Positions 54,036-63,993 of a stretch of DNA of 64,000 nucleotides are shown piece by piece. The translations under genes were made by a program, and so were the position numbers. The DNA is taken from positions 1-64,000 of the forward strand of contig JAVBLO010000016.1 in assembly GCA_031553415.1 (NCBI GenBank). The letters are read 5' to 3'. The notes below the pieces were generated by a model that was given only the letters and a program-made list of their open reading frames with translations, made no database searches and was not told the origin of the DNA. Source of the DNA: JAIRVZ01 sp031553415. GTDB lineage: Bacteria > Bacteroidota > Bacteroidia > Bacteroidales > Azobacteroidaceae. How positions within the stretch are numbered: the first letter of the stretch is position 1; each line of letters begins with the position of its first letter.

Positions 54036-56366
54036 TTATTTCGACATTTTATAAATTTCAGTAGCTGCAGAAAGGAATGCTCCGACTCCATAAAGTTCTG
54101 TTTGACTGCGGGTTACTTTTCTTGGATCTTGACCAATAGGTTGTACCCAACCCAATTTTCCCTCTGTATCAACAGCATATACAAGGGCTTTCCATCCTTT
54201 TTCTATGGCAGGCATATATGTTTTACTATCTAATAAACCATTATTCACCCCATATGCCAATCCATAGACCATAAAACCAGAAGCACTTGTTTCCGGAGAA
54301 GGATAACTATCCGGGTCAAGCAAACTTGCATGCCAGTATCCATCTTTGCTTTGCAACTGAACCAATCTGCCACACATTTCTTTAAATAAATTTTCGTAAA
54401 AAGAACGATATGGACTATCATTCGGTAAAATTTTCAAGATATTGACCAAACCACCTATCACCCAACCATTTCCTCTACCCCAAAATACTTTTTGTCCATT
54501 AGCCTCTTTTTTATCAAAATATGAGGCATCCCGGAAAAATAATTTTTCTCCTTTATCATACAAGAAATCGTAAGAAGCCTTGAATTCCTGATCCATAAAC
54601 TTAATATACTTTTCCTCGCCTGTAACTGTATATAAATTTGCATATACGGCAGGGGCCATAAATAAAGCATCACACCAGTTCCAACGTTCCTGGGTTTTCA
54701 TATTTTCGGTTTTAAGATTGGTCATCACCCAATTAGCACGGGTGATCATAGGATCAATCATATTTTGCTTTTTGTATTTCTCGTACATTTTCAAATAAGT
54801 CTGAGCCACACAAACATCATCCGCATGATACATACGGGAAGCCACCTGCCAATAGTTTTTATTACCAATACTATTAAGCCATTTAAACATACTTTCTTTG
54901 TTTACTAAAGTCGCCCAATCGAAAACACCTAAATATAGAGCGCCATTTACCCAAGTTAATTCAGCACCTCTTCCTTTTCCTTCTTTCCAGGCATCATTTA
55001 ACTTATCAATTTGCCAATCAGCAACCAACTGAGCAACATTTTTCACGTCATTTTTCAACAATGCAGAAGAAAAACCTTTGAAAGGATCTCTAATCCTGAT
55101 AGCAGTATGATAATCCAAATAACTTACATATTTGTAATTATACATCCACATCACACGGGAATAAGGATCATTGCGAGGAACAAAGGGGCGAACATTATCG
55201 CATACAGAACGAGAAGTAACATCTTCACTCTCCCATGTTTTTCCCATATCGGAAGTAGTCCTTTTCTGGATTTCAAAAACATCTTTAACCGGAACCGATG
55301 TATAAACCACATCCGGATTATTATGATCCAAATATACTCCTCCTGAATAATGAGGTTCTCCTTCCCATTGTTCGCGAGGGATATCTTTTTTAGGGAACCA
55401 ACGTCCGGCATCAGTTATTTTAAAATTCAACCATTGTTTACCATCCCAACGAGCATACCAATATTCATGCTTCAATTCGTTGACAAACCGGGCATAGACA
55501 ATAACCGGACGATCTTCTTCATCATAAGCTACATCCCAAATCCATGCTCTCTGATAATTTCTGGAAGCGTCATAAACCTTATCACATTGAGATGGGGCAA
55601 CAGGTATTTCCTGAATAGAAGCCACTTTTTGACCTGAAGCAGTTTCATAAGCTCCGTTCCTGTAACAAACATAATAAATTGAATTGGCATATTCATTGCG
55701 GGGATGTCCGTCTGTAAAAGCAAAGTGAACCCTGTCTTTATTATTCGAAGCCATTTTCATATATGGCCTTGAACCTTTGTTTTTTCCTTGTATAAACGTT
55801 TTTGCAGGTGCCCATTGTTTCAGGTCATCAGACCAGGTTACATTGGGAGAGAAATCAGATCCGCGAAAATAAACATACATTCTATTTTTTTCTGCGGAAA
55901 GCATGGCCGGATTAGGATAACAAGTTCCCATACCGCCTTCCGTTTTAGGATTAATTTCCTGAAGCGGTTCCCACTCTGCAATATCGTATTTCTTTTTTGA
56001 AATCCGATAATAAACCGGGGTATTACTCATACCTCCATGTCCGGAAAAAAATGTAATTAATTTTCCATCTTGCAAAGCCATAATAGATGGATTACAATGA
56101 TCATCTTTAGCTATTTTATCAAATTGTTTAAAGCTTTTTGCCTCTTGTGTCACCGGATTATAAGAGAAACTCCACACATTCCCGGTACTATCCACATATC
56201 CACCATAATATTGATCATTTGCATAAATAGCTCTCGGATCAGCAAACCAACACCAAGAACCATTGTCTGAGATTCTCACAAACTCTTCTGCAGGAGGGGT
56301 CGTTTGTGCAAACAGTTCTAAAACACGAATAAAAGCAAAGATTAATAATAAATGTTTTAATTTCAT
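54036..56366 (-). CDS. BNR-domain / GH105 fusion, unsaturated uronyl hydrolase
   Basis: The 776-residue exported protein (signal peptide ending ELFA) has an N-terminal BNR_4 propeller-like domain (about 25-430; WCWFADPRAIY, then RPYMKMASNNKDRVHFAFTD) and a C-terminal GH88/GH105 (alpha/alpha)6 domain (about 440-776) with RWNWCDALFMAPA carrying the catalytic Asp, FWGRGNGWVIGG and the end SQTELYGVGAFLSAA. GH105 enzymes hydrolyse the unsaturated uronate left at the non-reducing end by polysaccharide lyases, for example in rhamnogalacturonan or ulvan breakdown. This implies a lyase elsewhere. The BNR part probably binds or also cleaves the chain. Confidence 0.9.
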   Translation of the reverse strand: MKLKHLLLIFAFIRVLELFAQTTPPAEEFVRISDNGSWCWFADPRAIYANDQYYGGYVDSTGNVWSFSYNPVTQEAKSFKQFDKIAKDDHCNPSIMALQDGKLITFFSGHGGMSNTPVYYRISKKKYDIAEWEPLQEINPKTEGGMGTCYPNPAMLSAEKNRMYVYFRGSDFSPNVTWSDDLKQWAPAKTFIQGKNKGSRPYMKMASNNKDRVHFAFTDGHPRNEYANSIYYVCYRNGAYETASGQKVASIQEIPVAPSQCDKVYDASRNYQRAWIWDVAYDEEDRPVIVYARFVNELKHEYWYARWDGKQWLNFKITDAGRWFPKKDIPREQWEGEPHYSGGVYLDHNNPDVVYTSVPVKDVFEIQKRTTSDMGKTWESEDVTSRSVCDNVRPFVPRNDPYSRVMWMYNYKYVSYLDYHTAIRIRDPFKGFSSALLKNDVKNVAQLVADWQIDKLNDAWKEGKGRGAELTWVNGALYLGVFDWATLVNKESMFKWLNSIGNKNYWQVASRMYHADDVCVAQTYLKMYEKYKKQNMIDPMITRANWVMTNLKTENMKTQERWNWCDALFMAPAVYANLYTVTGEEKYIKFMDQEFKASYDFLYDKGEKLFFRDASYFDKKEANGQKVFWGRGNGWVIGGLVNILKILPNDSPYRSFYENLFKEMCGRLVQLQSKDGYWHASLLDPDSYPSPETSASGFMVYGLAYGVNNGLLDSKTYMPAIEKGWKALVYAVDTEGKLGWVQPIGQDPRKVTRSQTELYGVGAFLSAATEIYKMSK

Positions 56367-56404
56367 TGAGATTTATTTTTTATTTATGATTAATATTAAG
56401 CAAT

Positions 56405-58111
56405 TTAGGGTTTAACAACCAAATAAGATGTTTTCAATACAAGTTTAGGGTTTTTACTAATTTCAATATCTTCAAACAACATGGATTCAGGAAGTACATA
56501 ACTGTTGAGTAATCCTAATTTTGTGCGATGATAAACAAAATTATTATCGGAACAGCCTAAAATTCTCTTAAATGATTTCAAATTAAAATCGACAAAAGCG
56601 GCACCTCTGACCAATGTTTCCGAACCGTCAGCAACAGAAACCCTGTACAACATACCAATATTATTGTCTCTTCCACGTTTGAGGATATAGGCATATTCCA
56701 GATTTTGTTCCCTTGCAGTTTCAAGCAACTTGGTTTTCATTTCTTGTTTAGGGAAAGTCTTTTCAGAAGTAATCTGAACATTTCCGGAAGAAATTGTTGT
56801 TTGCCTATATCGCATAGAGATTCTTTCATGCCCGTTACTATGCGGAAATTTAGATGTGGGAATTCTCCCGTTCAACATATTTTTCAGTATTCCTTTTTCT
56901 ACCAATACCAATTCTTCCGATGGAATAACTCCCTGATAATCTATAGGAATATAGCCATACAAAGGTTGCCCGTTATATGATTTTTTGCCTGTGATAGATT
57001 TAACGGTCAAATCTTTAGAGATAATTTCTTTTCCGGCCATCATTTCCGTACTATTACCTGCCAACATCGGAGAACTTGCATATCCTCTTTCTGTCAACTC
57101 CTGACTCAGCACAGGCTTTTTCTTTGCTATCAATGTTTTATCGAAAAGACGTTCACTGATAACTTCTCCCAAAGCCATACCTTCAATCAAAACAGGTCCA
57201 CTGTAAACTTCCTGGATAAGTGGCGCTTTGTTTAGTAATACAAAATCCGACAGGTATTTTTCACATAAACCAATAGCCGACTGTAAATCAGGTATATCTT
57301 TAAATTCATTGGTAGGACAATAATAATAATCCGATATTTCTTGTCCATCAGGAGTTATCAATGTTACATCAAACTGAAAAGTAAACAAATCATCAGGAAT
57401 GCTATAGTAAGTACCCTCGGTATTATAATAATATATTGTAGCAATTCTGTTGGCAATTGTGACCTTAGAACGAATAATATCAGGATATTTATTAGCTATT
57501 TCAGAGAGTTTACAAGCAAAATCCTCCCAATATTTCTTTCTCGAATCGGCAGGAGTGACGTTCAATATTACTTTCTTCGACTCCACTTTTTCATAATCAG
57601 GCAAATCCTTTTCATCTTCCGATGTATTTTGTTGTCCTACGATTCCTAATTTGGCCTGATATTGTTCAGCAGCTCTTTTGTAGCATTTATCCAAATCCAG
57701 CCAAACAGATGTTGCAATTCCTTTCGGATTATCATTCAGGCACAGGATGCTTGATTCTGTTGGTCGTCCATACATTGATTGCATATCAAAATATCCGATA
57801 TTACAACTGTTATAGCTTCCAACCAATAAAAAGGGATATCCGGTTCTTGCTATTTTTTCTGTTGATTTGATAAGCGAACCAAAAGAAGCAGTTGTAACCA
57901 ATTCTTTTTCATCGGTAACTGCATAGCTGATAAAAAATGGCGTTGCCAGTTTATCTATCTTCAGTCCGGATAAATTACGGTTCACTTCTTTTTCTACAGA
58001 AGACAAAATAATACTTGATGATGCTTGTTGGGAATGAGCCGAAAAAATATTTATTCCCGATAACAAACAAACCGCCACTGATAATATATTTAATTTACAT
58101 TGATTTTTCAT
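56405..58111 (-). CDS. TldE-like exported protein lacking the metal-binding site
   Basis: The 568-residue protein (signal peptide to about 28, HSQQ) has the TldD/PmbA fold and is a paralog of the next gene upstream, sharing the order and the glycine-containing stretches. Where TldD has HExxxH this protein has GEVISERLFDKTL: both His residues are missing, although Cys is kept near the end (ILGCSDNNF). In cytosolic TldD/TldE complexes TldE also lacks the metal site and supports TldD, so I infer that this is the non-catalytic partner. TldD-like proteins are usually cytosolic; both copies here have signal peptides. Confidence 0.85.
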   Translation of the reverse strand: MKNQCKLNILSVAVCLLSGINIFSAHSQQASSSIILSSVEKEVNRNLSGLKIDKLATPFFISYAVTDEKELVTTASFGSLIKSTEKIARTGYPFLLVGSYNSCNIGYFDMQSMYGRPTESSILCLNDNPKGIATSVWLDLDKCYKRAAEQYQAKLGIVGQQNTSEDEKDLPDYEKVESKKVILNVTPADSRKKYWEDFACKLSEIANKYPDIIRSKVTIANRIATIYYYNTEGTYYSIPDDLFTFQFDVTLITPDGQEISDYYYCPTNEFKDIPDLQSAIGLCEKYLSDFVLLNKAPLIQEVYSGPVLIEGMALGEVISERLFDKTLIAKKKPVLSQELTERGYASSPMLAGNSTEMMAGKEIISKDLTVKSITGKKSYNGQPLYGYIPIDYQGVIPSEELVLVEKGILKNMLNGRIPTSKFPHSNGHERISMRYRQTTISSGNVQITSEKTFPKQEMKTKLLETAREQNLEYAYILKRGRDNNIGMLYRVSVADGSETLVRGAAFVDFNLKSFKRILGCSDNNFVYHRTKLGLLNSYVLPESMLFEDIEISKNPKLVLKTSYLVVKP

Positions 58112-58137
58112 TCTTTTTATGCTTTAACAGTTATTAA

Positions 58138-59808
58138 TCAAGGTCTTTCCAATAGTGGAAACTGGTCTTGCGACTTTCCTTTTTTCTGAGTTTCCACTAC
58201 TTTTACAAACAAAGTAGGAGAAATTGCAGAAACAGGAATAGAGCCGGACTCAGCGCCACAATATCCATTAAATATATTATCATCAGCACCTCCTGCTGTA
58301 ATTTGAGCAAACATAGACAAGGGTGTTCCCACCAGATTTACGCCACGCACTAATTCATCCGGACGCCCATCTACATATATTTTATAAACGACTAATGGAG
58401 TTACATTGAAAGAATTTGGCATATACCTTCCTGTAAACGTAAATCCTCCACTGACTCTGTCAAATAAATAACCATATTCTTTATTTTGCTTCTTGGCTTC
58501 GTCAATCAGCATCCTGCGTAATTCTTTGTCGGTTTTCTTATCCTTAATTTCAACAAACATATTAGACTGACGGGTAACCGGAGAATAATAAATCATTGCC
58601 CTTCCATGCCCGTTTGAATTAGAAAAACCTTCGATAGGTGTACGACTCATCAAAAAAGATTTAAGAATACCGTTTTCCACAACATTCACTTTCTGTCCTT
58701 TCATGCCCTCATCGTCAAAATTATAAGAACCGGCCAATGTAAACCCTTTATAAGTTTTCGGTTGAGGGTCAAAAATAACAGAAAATGATTCGGGCAACAC
58801 TTGTTCTCCAATTTTTTTCTTAAAAGTCTGTGCATCGGAATCTTGCTTTAAACGAGCGCCTTCTATACGATGCCCGAATATTTCATGGAAAAATACTGAC
58901 GCGGCAAAAGGAGACAATAAAGCCGGTCCCGTATAGGATTCTGCTTCCGGAGCTTTTTTAAGGAGGGAAAGCATTTTACTCATTTCCTGTGCTTCCGCAA
59001 TTATTTCTTTATCAGATGGCAATTTGTTAATGTCATATTCAAAATATGATTTATAAAGAGGTATATCCATTCCATCGGCAGAGCGGGTAGACGCACCGAA
59101 AGTCAGCCTGTATCCGTAAGCATTTTCTTCGATTAAGTTACCATCTGTATCTACAAAATACTTCCTGACCAGTTCTAATGAAAAATCAGAACGCCCGGTA
59201 ATTAAATCTTTATTTTCTGTAAATACGTTACTATATGAAGCTATTTTTTCTTCCCATTTTTTTATATCTGGTTTCAATTGTTCAAACGACATTTTTTTAT
59301 CAATCCAAACCTGAGATTTTTCCTTCGAAAAATCGTCCGATTTGTCTTCAGAAGAAACTTTTACGGCTTTATTTCCTTTTACCCTGTCGTATTGTTTTAC
59401 TGCATCTTTATATAACTGATCTGTTTTATCCCATAAAGCTGTTTGAATTGCTTGTTTATTATTGTCCATTACAAACATAACAGTCCCGATGTAGTTAGAG
59501 CTTTCATCATAAATACCTTTTACATTATGATAATTGTCAAACTTTTCATCACCAACCCTCACAATCCCGGAAAATAGCCTGTCTTTTTTTTCAGAACTTT
59601 TGTTTATGTTTCCAAAAGAAGCTTCAATCGAATATTCATTCGTATCATGAATACGGTAACACATATAATATGCCGGAACTTCCTGATTTTTTAGCACTGC
59701 AAAATTACGGTCAATTTCTTGTTTCAGAATCTTCGACAAATCATTTTGTGCTTGTAATTCAAAAAAGCAACTAACAATTAATAAAAATAAAACACTTGTT
59801 TTTTTCAT
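58138..59808 (-). CDS. exported TldD-like metalloprotease
   Basis: The 556-residue protein has a signal peptide (VLFLLIVSCFFELQA) and the TldD/PmbA fold with the zinc motif H308-E309-x-x-x-H313-x-x-E316 (FFHEIFGHRIEGARL) and the third ligand in YCGAESGSIPVSAISPTLFV. The metal site looks intact. Family members degrade small natively folded or leader peptides in a narrow chamber with a TldE partner; here the partner is the next gene (26 bp). Its place in a glycan operon and export suggest a peptide or glycopeptide substrate in the periplasm, but this is inference. Confidence 0.88.
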   Translation of the reverse strand: MKKTSVLFLLIVSCFFELQAQNDLSKILKQEIDRNFAVLKNQEVPAYYMCYRIHDTNEYSIEASFGNINKSSEKKDRLFSGIVRVGDEKFDNYHNVKGIYDESSNYIGTVMFVMDNNKQAIQTALWDKTDQLYKDAVKQYDRVKGNKAVKVSSEDKSDDFSKEKSQVWIDKKMSFEQLKPDIKKWEEKIASYSNVFTENKDLITGRSDFSLELVRKYFVDTDGNLIEENAYGYRLTFGASTRSADGMDIPLYKSYFEYDINKLPSDKEIIAEAQEMSKMLSLLKKAPEAESYTGPALLSPFAASVFFHEIFGHRIEGARLKQDSDAQTFKKKIGEQVLPESFSVIFDPQPKTYKGFTLAGSYNFDDEGMKGQKVNVVENGILKSFLMSRTPIEGFSNSNGHGRAMIYYSPVTRQSNMFVEIKDKKTDKELRRMLIDEAKKQNKEYGYLFDRVSGGFTFTGRYMPNSFNVTPLVVYKIYVDGRPDELVRGVNLVGTPLSMFAQITAGGADDNIFNGYCGAESGSIPVSAISPTLFVKVVETQKKGKSQDQFPLLERP

Positions 59809-59850
59809 GGAATAAATATTAAAAAGTTATTTACGACAAACCAGGCATAA

Positions 59851-61269
59851 TTATTTTGCAAACTGCAGTCCCTTCAATTTAGACCATTCTCCTCTTGTAA
59901 AATCGGGTATTGCAACAGGAGCAAAACCATTATCCAAAGATATTTCAGTTAAAGGTATGAGGCAACACCATTCGGCCAAATCATATACATCCATATCTAA
60001 CGGGAGTCCTTTCTGCAAACAATAAATCAGACGGTAATCCATGATAAAGTCCATACCTCCATGTCCCCCTATTTTTTTAGCCGTAGCAACTAATTCATCA
60101 TTAACAATCGGATGCTGGTATTTTTTCATTAATTCCTTTTTTAAAGAATCAGGCAAAAAGCTATGGGCATTGAGATTTTCATGATTTTTAGTAAGTTCCG
60201 AATCTAGTTCTCCTTTTTCCAAAGCATAACCTTCGACCGGGTACTTATTAGCAAATCCTTTTGTTCCGGTCAATTGATACATCCGACTATATGGACGCGG
60301 AGATGTAACATCATGTTCAATAAGAATTGTTTTTTCTTTTTCTGTGCGAATCAAAGTGGTTGTATGATCTCCATTTCTGAAATTTTCGACGGTTTTGCCT
60401 CTTTTTTCCTTTAAAAATTCAGGATTACCAATTGCTTTTGTATCCATAGACACCAGGTATTTCAATCTATCTCCACGATGGATATTCATTGCCTGGCACA
60501 CAGGTCCTAAACCATGAGTCGGATATACATCTCCACGAAGTTCCTCATTTATTTTCATGCGCCAGTCATTCCAATAATCATTCCAAAAAGGTTGTAAACC
60601 ATGTATATAGGCCCCCTCTCCATGAATAATATCACCCAATAATCCTTGTTGCACCATGTTGAGAGTTGTCAGTTCGAAAAAGTCATAAACACAATTTTCC
60701 AACTGCATACAATGCTTGCGAGTTTGTTCAGAAACATTTATCAAATCCCAGATTTCTGGCATAGTCAATGCTGCCGGCACTTCAATTGCTACATGTTTGC
60801 CATCCTTCATGGCTTTGATACCTATTTGTGCATGGCTTTTCCAATCTGTAGCAACATACACCAAATCAACATTCGGCAATTCCGTAACTTTTTCCCAAAC
60901 GGAATCACTTCCATAAAATTCCAATGCCTTAGGCCGGCCGTATTTTTCAAGTGTAGAATTAGCTTTTTTTACACGATCTTCCCTGATGTCACACAAAGCA
61001 ACAACCTCGACACCATCTATTTGAGCCATGCGAGTCACAGCTCCGGGTCCACGCATGCCTAATCCTATAAAGGCAACACGTACAGTGGGTATAGGATCAC
61101 ATTTCAACAGTAATACATCTTCCTGCCCTGCAGGGCGAACGGGTTCTTTCAATGTAATAGCCTGGTATTTTTTCGCGACATTAAAAGGAGCTTTTTTCTT
61201 TCCAAAGACAAGCATTGTGCTCAATACCATTAAACACAATAACATTGTAACTGATTTAAATTGTTTCAT
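59851..61269 (-). CDS. Gfo/Idh/MocA oxidoreductase, GH109-like
   Basis: The 472-residue exported protein (signal peptide to about 23, LVFG) has the NAD-binding motif AFIGLGMRGPGA (67-77) and the Gfo/Idh/MocA C-terminal domain. Key residues EVPAALT and GHGGMDFIM match the GH109 group, whose members remove alpha-N-acetylgalactosamine using bound NAD by a transient oxidation. Not all similar proteins have this activity, so the substrate is unproven. The neighbouring NahK-like kinase, which acts on N-acetylhexosamine, fits alpha-GalNAc release. Confidence 0.88.
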   Translation of the reverse strand: MKQFKSVTMLLCLMVLSTMLVFGKKKAPFNVAKKYQAITLKEPVRPAGQEDVLLLKCDPIPTVRVAFIGLGMRGPGAVTRMAQIDGVEVVALCDIREDRVKKANSTLEKYGRPKALEFYGSDSVWEKVTELPNVDLVYVATDWKSHAQIGIKAMKDGKHVAIEVPAALTMPEIWDLINVSEQTRKHCMQLENCVYDFFELTTLNMVQQGLLGDIIHGEGAYIHGLQPFWNDYWNDWRMKINEELRGDVYPTHGLGPVCQAMNIHRGDRLKYLVSMDTKAIGNPEFLKEKRGKTVENFRNGDHTTTLIRTEKEKTILIEHDVTSPRPYSRMYQLTGTKGFANKYPVEGYALEKGELDSELTKNHENLNAHSFLPDSLKKELMKKYQHPIVNDELVATAKKIGGHGGMDFIMDYRLIYCLQKGLPLDMDVYDLAEWCCLIPLTEISLDNGFAPVAIPDFTRGEWSKLKGLQFAK

Positions 61270-61299
61270 ATACTATTTATTTTTAATTTAATAATTTTT

Positions 61300-62385
61300 T
61301 CAACAAAATGCCTGTTGGATAATATTATTCATTTTTTCTTCATTATCTTCTAAACTTTTCAATAACTTCAATTGAGCTTTAGTGCGTTGAAGGTTATGTT
61401 CCGGAGAATGAATTTTATAATAAGTATCTCCATTCAAATAATCTGTAAAAAATCGCACTGTTTGCATATAGGTTAATAATTTTGCTCCAAAAGGTAAATT
61501 TTGTATTTCAATTGGCAATAAAAATTTCTTTGCAGTTTCAGCATATCCTTTGGCATAAGCTTCAAAAATGTCCAAATCAACACTAATTTTGCTAAGATCT
61601 GCTTCATCTTCAGTAGCGGTATTCGCTCCTGTGCGGATAAAATCTCCAAAATCAGATAAAACATAACCCGGCATAACTGTATCTAAATCAACCACACATA
61701 AAATATGTCCATCAGAGTCAAACAAAACATTATTTACTTTTGTATCGCAATGGTTAATCCGTTTAGGTAATTTTCCTTCACATCCTAAACGTTCCGCCCG
61801 GCACATTTCTTCCGCCCTCTTTTCTATTTCTTCTATAATTCCACGGTTAGCGGCAACCCTTCCGGCTGCATCTTTAGCCAATGCATCGCGGAATTGTTCC
61901 AGACGAAATTCCATATTGTGAAAATTAGGTATTGTTTCTCCTATTTTTTCAGGGATGTCAGCCAAATAGCTTTGAAATTCCCCAAATGCTTTTCCGGCTT
62001 CAAAGGCTAATTCAGGAGTTATCGCATCATAACTTTTACCATCCTTTATAAATAAATATACTCTCCAGTATGAATTCCCATCAAAATAATACAGATTACC
62101 ATCTTTTGCAGGGATAATTGTCAAAACTTTACGTTCAATATTAACTTCTCCTTTTTCCTTTAATTTCTTATTAATGTGTTTTGTTACTTTAAGAATATTG
62201 GACTGCAATAAATCAACATCCTTGAAAATGTTATGATTGATACGCTGTAACAAATAATCAGGTCTGTCATTTTCTTTTGTTTCCACTAAAAAAGAATCAT
62301 TGATATGACCGGCTCCCAAAGGGCGAGCGCTTTGTGGCGTTCCTTCAATTTCAAATCTGTTGACTAAATCAATGTAGTAATTCAT
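61300..62385 (-). CDS. sugar 1-kinase, NahK-like (APH family)
   Basis: The 361-residue cytosolic protein has the aminoglycoside-phosphotransferase fold: Gly-rich LGAGHINDSF (23-32), the catalytic segment NHCDTKVNNVLFD (211-223, Asp214) and the metal-binding DLDT (233-236). The sequence HCDTKxNN is characteristic of N-acetylhexosamine 1-kinases, which make GlcNAc-1-P or GalNAc-1-P. It would phosphorylate sugars released by GH109 and GH enzymes after uptake. No signal peptide, as expected. Confidence 0.85.
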   Translation of the reverse strand: MNYYIDLVNRFEIEGTPQSARPLGAGHINDSFLVETKENDRPDYLLQRINHNIFKDVDLLQSNILKVTKHINKKLKEKGEVNIERKVLTIIPAKDGNLYYFDGNSYWRVYLFIKDGKSYDAITPELAFEAGKAFGEFQSYLADIPEKIGETIPNFHNMEFRLEQFRDALAKDAAGRVAANRGIIEEIEKRAEEMCRAERLGCEGKLPKRINHCDTKVNNVLFDSDGHILCVVDLDTVMPGYVLSDFGDFIRTGANTATEDEADLSKISVDLDIFEAYAKGYAETAKKFLLPIEIQNLPFGAKLLTYMQTVRFFTDYLNGDTYYKIHSPEHNLQRTKAQLKLLKSLEDNEEKMNNIIQQAFC

Positions 62386-62466
62386 GATACTAATAGTTTA
62401 TAAATCTGTAATCAATATTTTATTTATATTATGTTCCTTTTTCAAGGATATTTTATAATTTCTTAC

Positions 62467-63993
62467 TTATCTTGTTTTGGGATTATTATTTATTCCTTCT
62501 AAAATAGCAGAGAGTTCAGTTACTTTTTGCGGATATAAGTCTGCTACATTATTTTTTTCATCCATATCCTTTGATAAATCATAAAGCTGAGGTTTTACAT
62601 CCAACCCTGTTTCTGTGTTTGTCCAGGACCAATATGAACTACCTTTATTAGGAATAATATACTTCCAATTATCTTTCACGATGGAACGGGTACCTGACTG
62701 TTCAACAATGTATTTCCTACCTTTTTTATCCTTCCCAATCCAGGCTTTCAGTTGATCAAAACTATCGGGAGCTGCGTTTTCAGGAAGAGTTTGTCCGGTT
62801 AAAGCAGCTAATGTAGCATACATATCTACCTGAGAAACTAATGCTTTAGAATCTTTGGATTTTATCTTTTTGGGCCAATGAACAATAAAAGGGACTCTTG
62901 TTCCGGCTTCAAAAGCGCTGTATTTTCCTCCTCGGAGAGGTCCCCATGGCTTATGATCTCCCAGCAATTCAACAGCTTGGTCTTGATAGCCGTCATCAAC
63001 AACGGGGCCATTGTCACTCGTAAGGATAATGATTGTGTTTTCTAATAATCCGTTTCTTTCTAAAGCTTGAATGACCTGGCCAACAGACCAATCAAATTCG
63101 GCAATGGCATCGCCTCTTGGTCCCATTCCTGTTTGACCGACAAAACGAGGATGCGGCGCTCTTGGCACATGAATATCATTTGTACCGAAGTAAAGGAAAA
63201 AAGGATGTTGATTATTTTTTTCAATAAAAGCAACTGCTTTAGCAGTGATACTATCAGCTAAATTTTCATCTATCCATAAGGCGGATTTTCCTCCCTTCAT
63301 GTAACCGATACGACTAATTCCATTGATGATAGCCATGTCATGTCCATGACTTGGTTTCATTTTCAACATTTCAGGATTATCCTTTCCTGTTGGTTCTCCC
63401 GCGAATGGACTTTTATAGCTAACTTCTATCGGATCATTTGGATCAAGATTCACCACCCTTTGATTTTCTACATATACACAAGGGGTTCGATCTGCTGTTG
63501 CAGCCATGATATAAGAATAATCAAACCCAAGTTGCTTGGGGCCGGGTGTTATGTAACCGTTCCAATCCTGACTGTTTTTATCGCCCATACCTAAATGCCA
63601 TTTTCCGACAACTCCGGTTGTGTAACCTGCCTGTTGCATCATTTTCGGCATCGTTTCCTGTTCGGGTTTTATGATAGTAAAAGCATTTCCGGCAGCAACA
63701 CCCGTATCATTCCGTCTGAAAGCATATTGTCCTGTCAATAACGAATAACGCGATGGAGTGCTCGTTGCAGCCGTTGCATAAGCATTAAGAAAACGGATGC
63801 CTCCGGAAGCCAACCGGTTTACGTTCGGAGTTTTAACTTTGGTGGCTCCATAAGCTTCCAAATCCCCGTAACCAATATCGTCGGCAAGAATTACAACTAT
63901 ATTAGGTTTATCCGGCATTTTTCCATAACCCGACTGAACCCCCATGCAAGCTGCAATTCCGCAAAGTGGTATGTAAACCGATTTTCTTTTCAT
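62467..63993 (-). CDS. S-type sulfatase
   Basis: The 508-residue exported arylsulfatase-like enzyme (signal peptide to about 25) has the metal motif ILADDIGYGD (Asp38-Asp39) and the activation signature STPSRYSLLTG (78-88), whose first residue is Ser78 instead of Cys. S-type sulfatases are activated by an anaerobic sulfatase-maturing enzyme (anSME), which turns this Ser into formylglycine; no anSME gene is in the window. The remaining ligands (TSDNGPV) are present. It removes sulfate from glycans and begins the operon within the window; the transcript may start beyond the right edge. Confidence 0.95.
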   Translation of the reverse strand: MKRKSVYIPLCGIAACMGVQSGYGKMPDKPNIVVILADDIGYGDLEAYGATKVKTPNVNRLASGGIRFLNAYATAATSTPSRYSLLTGQYAFRRNDTGVAAGNAFTIIKPEQETMPKMMQQAGYTTGVVGKWHLGMGDKNSQDWNGYITPGPKQLGFDYSYIMAATADRTPCVYVENQRVVNLDPNDPIEVSYKSPFAGEPTGKDNPEMLKMKPSHGHDMAIINGISRIGYMKGGKSALWIDENLADSITAKAVAFIEKNNQHPFFLYFGTNDIHVPRAPHPRFVGQTGMGPRGDAIAEFDWSVGQVIQALERNGLLENTIIILTSDNGPVVDDGYQDQAVELLGDHKPWGPLRGGKYSAFEAGTRVPFIVHWPKKIKSKDSKALVSQVDMYATLAALTGQTLPENAAPDSFDQLKAWIGKDKKGRKYIVEQSGTRSIVKDNWKYIIPNKGSSYWSWTNTETGLDVKPQLYDLSKDMDEKNNVADLYPQKVTELSAILEGINNNPKTR

